A stretch of DNA of 8,451 bases, taken from contig CAYPMM010000031.1 in assembly GCA_964412115.1 (NCBI GenBank), forward strand, positions 1 to 8,451, read 5' to 3'. A program made the position numbers and the translations under genes. Under the pieces are notes generated by a model that ran no database searches, was not told where the DNA came from, and was given only the letters and a program-made list of their open reading frames with translations. This document shows positions 5,310 through 8,451 of this stretch, piece by piece (position 1 is the stretch's first letter; each line of letters opens with the position of its first letter). This DNA comes from HO2-45-28 sp964412115. GTDB taxonomy: Bacteria; Patescibacteriota; Minisyncoccia; HO2-45-28.

Positions 5310-5558
5310 ATGTTCAAATGCACAGAATGCGGCAGAATGACCGAGCCAGGAACGAAGATGACTCGCTTTCCGGTGGAGGTTCGGCCGGTCACGACCGTCC
5401 ACAACCAGATGGACCCGAACACCGGGCGCGTGACCTCAAACACGGTCGGCCGGGGGTTCGAGACGGCCAAGGAGGGGCAGTTCTGCCCGGAATGCGGTAT
5501 CATACCTCCGAACCCGCGCGTAGTGGAGCGCATCAACCGCGTCCACACCTACGCGTAG
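5310..5558 (+). CDS. Small zinc-ribbon protein, function unknown
   Basis: 82 residues with CTEC near the N-terminus (residues 4-7) and CPEC near residues 59-62, a two-knuckle CxxC...CxxC zinc ribbon. The intervening ~50 residues are rich in Thr, Val and Pro and probably form strands (TRFPVEVRPVTTVHNQMDP). No catalytic motif is visible. AAAGGAG precedes the ATG by 7-8 nt, which fixes the start. The gene lies between the small acidic gene and the tRNA cluster; its stop codon is only 13 nt before the first tRNA, with no promoter or terminator between, so it is read together with the tRNAs. An RNA- or nucleic-acid-binding role is possible but is inference. Confidence 0.75.
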   Translation: MFKCTECGRMTEPGTKMTRFPVEVRPVTTVHNQMDPNTGRVTSNTVGRGFETAKEGQFCPECGIIPPNPRVVERINRVHTYA

Positions 5559-5571
5559 CCGAACTTTCGGT

Positions 5572-5647
5572 GGGCCCGTAGCTCAGCGGCTAGAGCAGGC
5601 GGCTCATAACCGCTCGGTCCCCTGTTCGAATCAGGGCGGGCCCACCA
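5572..5647 (+). tRNA. tRNA with anticodon CAT, probably Ile2 (lysidine type), CCA encoded
   Basis: Acceptor GGGCCCG/CGGGCCC perfect, discriminator A5644, CCA 5645-5647. Anticodon loop CTCATAA gives CAT at 5605-5607. CAT can be elongator Met, initiator Met or Ile2. Positions 4 and 5 are C-G pairs (C4-G69, C5-G68), which E. coli TilS uses to recognise tRNA-Ile2, and the AGGCGRCTCATAAYCGCT anticodon arm closely resembles E. coli tRNA-Ile2 as I remember it. The initiator is unlikely because position 1 pairs and the anticodon stem lacks three G-C pairs next to the loop in the initiator arrangement. It would need TilS to read ATA. Confidence 0.9.
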
Positions 5648-5668
5648 CCCTTCGACTTCGCTCAGGGC
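5648..5668. repeat. Short REP-like palindromic word between tRNAs
   Basis: CCCTTCGACTTCGCTCAGGG directly abuts the encoded CCA of the CAT tRNA. Its ends CCCT/AGGG pair, and its minus strand reads GAGCGAAGTCGA, close to the GAGCGAAGCGA word in the elements at 3103, 4445 and 4550. Sequences of this kind are scattered repeats in many metagenomic bacterial genomes, as far as I recall. Confidence 0.55.
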
Positions 5669-5687
5669 AAGTCCGATTGCAACACGT

Positions 5688-5763
5688 GACCCCGTCGTCT
5701 AGCGGTCCAGGATCCGGGCCTTTCAAGCCCGGTACACCGGTTCAAATCCGGTCGGGGTCACCA
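5688..5763 (+). tRNA. tRNA-Glu(TTC), second copy, CCA encoded
   Basis: Acceptor GACCCCG/CGGGGTC perfect, discriminator A5760, CCA 5761-5763. Anticodon stem CGGGC/GCCCG closes CTTTCAA; anticodon TTC at 5722-5724. T-arm ACCGG/CCGGT with loop TTCAAAT. It differs clearly in sequence from the tRNA-Glu at 2901, so the two are not a recent duplication. Confidence 0.96.
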
Positions 5764-5793
5764 ACGTAATTATTTTGTTCTTTTGATTCCGGT

Positions 5794-5869
5794 GGGCTCG
5801 TAGCTCAGCTGGCAGAGCAGCGGCCTTTTAAGCCGAAGCGCGTAGGTTCGAACCCTACCGGGCCCACCA
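5794..5869 (+). tRNA. tRNA-Lys(TTT), CCA encoded
   Basis: Acceptor GGGCTCG/CGGGCCC with one T-G pair, discriminator A5866, CCA 5867-5869. Anticodon loop CTTTTAA, anticodon TTT at 5827-5829. The outermost anticodon-stem pair is a G-A mismatch (5820 with 5836); the other four pairs are sound. T-arm GTAGG/CCTAC with loop TTCGAAC. Last gene of the transcript before the terminator. Confidence 0.95.
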
Positions 5870-5878
5870 AAAGAAAAA

Positions 5879-5910
5879 ACCGCTCACGAAAGTGAGCGGT
5901 GATTTTTTAT
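5879..5910. terminator. Bidirectional rho-independent terminator
   Basis: ACCGCTCAC-GAAA-GTGAGCGGT, a 9-bp stem with a GNRA tetraloop, followed on the plus strand by GATTTTTTATTTT and on the minus strand by TTTTTTCTTTT. It ends the tRNA operon from the left and the thiolase/DUF35 operon, whose stop codon is at 5912-5914, from the right. Confidence 0.92.
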
Positions 5911-5911
5911 T

Positions 5912-6943
5912 TTAAACAACTTTATCTCTTCGCAAAGACCTCGGAAGACGGTCAAGTCGGTTGATTGTTTCAAGTTCCGGCTTGTCCATGACTATCTTTC
6001 CTTCAAGGACCAGATCGGTTAGCGCCGGACTTTCTTTGCGATGCCCCAAGCAATACTCAAGCCAATTTAACAGTAACTCCGGCTCGTTAACAATCCATGT
6101 CAGATCTGTGTCGTTTTGAGGGGTGCGTGTGACTGCAAAACTCTCATCATAAAATCTTATCTGGAAATTTCCGCCTGGAGTTTTAATGTCAACCACCCTA
6201 AGCCACTTCGCCAGATCATTTCTGGCTCGCGGACTCGATCCTGTTTTTTCTCGAAGTTTGGCAAAAAGTTCAACGATCTCGTTCAATCTTTCCTTATCAA
6301 CCGGATCATCGGATGTTTTTAACTGTCCAACAATCGCTTGAGGGAGCATATTTTCAAAAAGCGGGCTTTCGACGACTTGTTCGGGAGTAAGTTCGGACTG
6401 CGGAACAGCGAAAATATCAAGAATCTCGCCGGGGCGCTCACAGCGAAAAACTATCTTGACTGGCGTTCCCCGCGTAAATATTCCCGGCTTGATGGCGCCC
6501 GTCGTGGTTTTGACTCTTACGGCCAAGGCCTGATCGGTTAGACCGCCGTCATTGGTTTCAAGAAAAACATATCCGGTTCCAAAAGGAATTTCTTCCTTGA
6601 AACGGCTCGGGGGGAATATTGTTATGACCGGAGTGGCGACCATGATGCCGACATCTTTGACGTATTCTTCAACCATATCAACAAAATTGCATTGCGGGCA
6701 TCTTTGTTCTGTCGGAGGAACGATTATTTTTCGGCATTTCGGACAGCGGTGAGCCAAAATTCGCGTGTTGTCGCAAATCTCAATGAAAAATCTGGAAAAC
6801 TCTCCTCTGGTGTGCTTAACTCCGGTGAACATTACATCGTTTACGACCAGATAATCTTTTCCGTCTTTTCCGGGAACACGTTCAATTTTTCTTACGGGCC
6901 ACATTGCCTCCGGAATAACCCAGCCTTTTTTATCGTCAGACAT
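5912..6943 (-). CDS. DUF35-type zinc-ribbon/OB-fold protein with C-terminal SCP2-like domain
   Basis: 343 residues. A helical N-terminus leads into a zinc ribbon with C67-x2-C70 and C82-x2-C85 (HRCPKC...RCPQC), then an OB fold at ~95-175 (VATPVITIFPP, GTGYVFLE, GTPVKIVF). This is the DUF35 / ChsH2-C architecture that works with thiolases: in archaeal acetoacetyl-CoA thiolase complexes it bridges active sites and CoA, and in steroid side-chain breakdown it pairs with Ltp2-like aldolases. Typical DUF35 proteins are ~130-150 residues. Here residues ~240-335 add FQIRFYDESFAVTR, a dicarboxylate-rich strand, LLLNWLEYCLG and LVLEGKIVMDKPELE, which read like a SCP2 sterol/acyl-CoA carrier domain (inference). 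Start: the ATG at 6943 has AAAGGAG at correct spacing inside the last codons of the thiolase; a TTG at 6961 lies within that ribosome site and is rejected. One base separates it from the thiolase stop, so translation is coupled. Confidence 0.88.
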   Translation of the reverse strand: MSDDKKGWVIPEAMWPVRKIERVPGKDGKDYLVVNDVMFTGVKHTRGEFSRFFIEICDNTRILAHRCPKCRKIIVPPTEQRCPQCNFVDMVEEYVKDVGIMVATPVITIFPPSRFKEEIPFGTGYVFLETNDGGLTDQALAVRVKTTTGAIKPGIFTRGTPVKIVFRCERPGEILDIFAVPQSELTPEQVVESPLFENMLPQAIVGQLKTSDDPVDKERLNEIVELFAKLREKTGSSPRARNDLAKWLRVVDIKTPGGNFQIRFYDESFAVTRTPQNDTDLTWIVNEPELLLNWLEYCLGHRKESPALTDLVLEGKIVMDKPELETINRLDRLPRSLRRDKVV

Positions 6944-6944
6944 T

Positions 6945-8144
6945 TCACGCTCTCCTTTCAAGAACCATGGCCGCCCCGAACATTGAAAGAGAGGCGCCCG
7001 TGCCGTGGATCATTCCGCGCTCAAGTCCGCGGGAGTACATCTCGCGCATAACGCTCCACGTTGACATCATGTTTGATCCGCCGACAAAGTGTCCTCCGAA
7101 AACCAGTCCGCCCGAAGGGTTAACCAGCAGCCGCCCACCCGGCATTATGATGCCTTCGTTAACCAGGTCGTTCGCGCGTCCTAGAGGAACGACACCCGCT
7201 TCGGCAAGAGTTATCATCAACTGCGGAACAAACGCATCGTGAAGTTCCATCACCTGAATATCGTTGATGGAGAGTTTGGCCATTTTCAGAGCTTTTTGAA
7301 ACGCGATGTAATCCGAATAAATTCGATGTAAAACCTTGAAGCGGTTTACGTCTCTGCCCACAAAGTACGGCTCGTTAGCCGCGCCGACACCGGTAATCCA
7401 CACCGGATCGCGTCCGGTTCTTTTTTGAATTCTTTCCGCCACTTCGCGCGAAGCAAAAATCAAAGCGCAGGCGCCTTCGGTATAAACGCATGTTTCAAGT
7501 TTGCGGACAGGATAAACAACATACGGAGAACTCAAAACCTGTTCGGCCGTGATTTTTTCGCCCAAACGCTGGGCGTACGGATTGCTCTGCGCTTGCTCGC
7601 AAAGAAGTTCAACGATTTTGGCGCGGCAAAGCGGATCAAGGTCACTCGGATGCTCGTCCATGTAAGCGGCTATAACTTGCGCGTAGCTTTGGGAAGCGTG
7701 GTGGCCCAAAGGGCGTTCAAACCACGGATCCCAAGAGTAGCCGATTGTCTGCACCACCGCAGGTGTAGGACTTTGAGCTTCAAAGTCATAGCAATCCAAT
7801 GCCTTTTCGACGCCTAAAACCAAAACCAAGTCGTAAAGACCGCTTGCGACCCACGTGTATCCGGCCAGCATTGTATATATTCCAGTCGCGCCTCCGCTTG
7901 AACATCTTTGCAAAGGTTTATTAGCAAGGCCGATTATTCCCTGCAGAGTGCTTTCGGGAATCGCTTGGAATTCGAAAATGTCGTTATAAATTCCAACAAC
8001 GCCCCCGTCGAGTTCGCTCACGTCGATGCCGGCGTCTTTAACCGCTTCGGCCGTCGCCATTTGAGCGAGTTCCGGGTAAGTTTTTTCAAGCCATCTTGAA
8101 CGGCAAGGTGTCATGCCGGCGCCAATTATCGCAACATCTCGCAT
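6945..8144 (-). CDS. SCP2-type thiolase (acetyl-CoA acetyltransferase-like)
   Basis: 399 residues, full length for the SCP2-thiolase/archaeal acetoacetyl-CoA thiolase branch. Visible landmarks are the nucleophile C81 in LQRCSSGG, H302 in LHDAF, NPSGG (342-346) followed by GGHFVGG with H352, and the C-terminal IHGTG (379-383) in place of the Cys-x-Gly of classical thiolases. It would condense or cleave acyl-CoA thioesters in the cytoplasm; the substrate cannot be read from the sequence. As in archaeal HMG-CoA pathways and Ltp2/ChsH2 pairs, a DUF35 protein is encoded directly downstream, here one base after the TGA stop. No HMG-CoA synthase gene is in the window. The ATG at 8144 has AAAGGAGG seven bases upstream. 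A promoter lies at 8180-8207. Whether it is a thiolase or a retro-aldolase-like relative is open. Confidence 0.9.
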   Translation of the reverse strand: MRDVAIIGAGMTPCRSRWLEKTYPELAQMATAEAVKDAGIDVSELDGGVVGIYNDIFEFQAIPESTLQGIIGLANKPLQRCSSGGATGIYTMLAGYTWVASGLYDLVLVLGVEKALDCYDFEAQSPTPAVVQTIGYSWDPWFERPLGHHASQSYAQVIAAYMDEHPSDLDPLCRAKIVELLCEQAQSNPYAQRLGEKITAEQVLSSPYVVYPVRKLETCVYTEGACALIFASREVAERIQKRTGRDPVWITGVGAANEPYFVGRDVNRFKVLHRIYSDYIAFQKALKMAKLSINDIQVMELHDAFVPQLMITLAEAGVVPLGRANDLVNEGIIMPGGRLLVNPSGGLVFGGHFVGGSNMMSTWSVMREMYSRGLERGMIHGTGASLSMFGAAMVLERRA

Positions 8145-8179
8145 TCGCCTTCCTCCTTTTAATTTTCAAAACCGAACTT

Positions 8180-8207
8180 ATTATATATAATAGAATAATA
8201 TAGTAAA
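8180..8207 (-). promoter_or_regulatory. Promoter of the thiolase/DUF35 operon
   Basis: On the minus strand -35 TTTACT (8202-8207), 16-nt spacer, -10 TATAAT (8180-8185), in a strongly A/T-rich stretch. Predicted start near 8173, leader about 29 nt containing AAAGGAGG. The -10 is consensus, the -35 matches four of six. Confidence 0.55.
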
Positions 8208-8217
8208 GTATATAAAA

Positions 8218-8437
8218 GGTCGGGGATAAATTTTAAAAAATATGGCGACCCCGCACTAATTTTGCGAGGCGAGCCATGGCGACCCGCTTCGCCCATAAAA
8301 GCAAGCCGCTATTCGCGGCGCGCAGGTCGCGAGGACGAAGGGGGTTGTGCAATCAAAATAAAATTATTAAGTTCCATTAAGTAAGCAAAATTAGAGCGGG
8401 GTGCTCATATTTTTACAAAAATTTTGTTCGCCCCGGC
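8218..8437. repeat. MITE-like element with long imperfect terminal inverted repeats
   Basis: The left arm (8218-8265) and right arm (8385-8437) are inverted copies. The inner 17 nt match at 16 positions (CCCCGCACTAATTTTGC at 8249-8265 against 8385-8401), and the outer parts share AAAAATATG, an AAATTTT tract and CGGGG with small gaps. The ~120 nt between hold a second copy of ATGGCGACCC (8242-8251 and 8276-8285), a GCCGC/GCGGC hairpin (8305-8319) and a GCGAAGCG-like word on the minus strand (8284-8291). No reading frame of note is inside. The left end carries GGTCGGGGA, as in the tRNA-linked elements. It occupies almost all of the gene-free 8208-8451 stretch; the right side is cut by the window. 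Confidence 0.7.
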
Positions 8438-8451
8438 TCCAAAATTTTTAA

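Noticed and set aside
6944..6961. TTG start for the DUF35 protein
   Set aside because: These codons are the end of the thiolase gene and contain the ribosome site for the ATG at 6943.
7425..7817. Plus-strand open frame inside the thiolase gene
   Set aside because: It is antisense to a well-supported gene and has no ribosome site or recognisable motif.

Overview
The window looks like a stretch of a small-genome bacterium, most likely a member of the Candidate Phyla Radiation (Patescibacteria, Parcubacteria-like). The grounds are a bacterial ribosomal protein L19 standing alone outside its usual rpsP-rimM-trmD-rplS operon, a short ComEC without the C-terminal beta-lactamase-like domain, several genes with no Shine-Dalgarno sequence, and many intergenic hairpin elements. 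Standard stop codons, including TGA, are used. The assignment is inference. The thiolase/DUF35 pair and the substrate-binding protein that appears to run into an OmpA-like domain are not typical of that group, so another bacterial lineage or acquired genes remain possible.

Layout. 1-1347 (minus): 5' part of a NMT1-like substrate-binding protein, probably with an OmpA-like C-terminus lying outside the window, driven by a strong promoter just below comEC. 1472-2845 (minus): comEC. 2852-3138 (plus): promoter, tRNA-Glu(TTC), then a hairpin-rich element that repeats the tRNA 3' end. 3159-3929 (plus): an unrecognised protein with a PD-(D/E)XK-nuclease-like motif. 3981-4421 (plus): rplS, with a promoter placed so that the mRNA is probably leaderless. 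4432-4945: tRNA-Leu(GAG), flanked on its 5' side by a duplicated leader with an inserted fold and on its 3' side by a terminator, a second element repeating the tRNA 3' end, and a nested palindrome. 4961-5910 (plus): one promoter, two small Cys-containing protein genes, three tRNAs (CAT, probably Ile2; Glu TTC; Lys TTT) and a bidirectional terminator, apparently a mixed mRNA/tRNA operon. 5912-8144 (minus): a translationally coupled pair, a SCP2-type thiolase followed by a zinc-ribbon/OB-fold DUF35 protein with a C-terminal extension that resembles an SCP2 lipid-binding domain. 8218-8437: a MITE-like inverted-repeat element.

The most unusual content is not coding. Two different tRNA genes (Glu and Leu) are each followed by an insert of the same architecture: an inverted copy of that tRNA's own T-arm/3' strand, a GGGGTCGGG-type hairpin, a hairpin with an AAACCGAG(A/G)GGTTT core, a GAGCGAAGCGA-like word, and a direct copy of the tRNA's 3' end. 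The same words recur in the other intergenic palindromes. This looks like a family of small elements whose ends match the tRNA they sit beside. How it arises and whether it is mobile or regulatory cannot be decided from one window.
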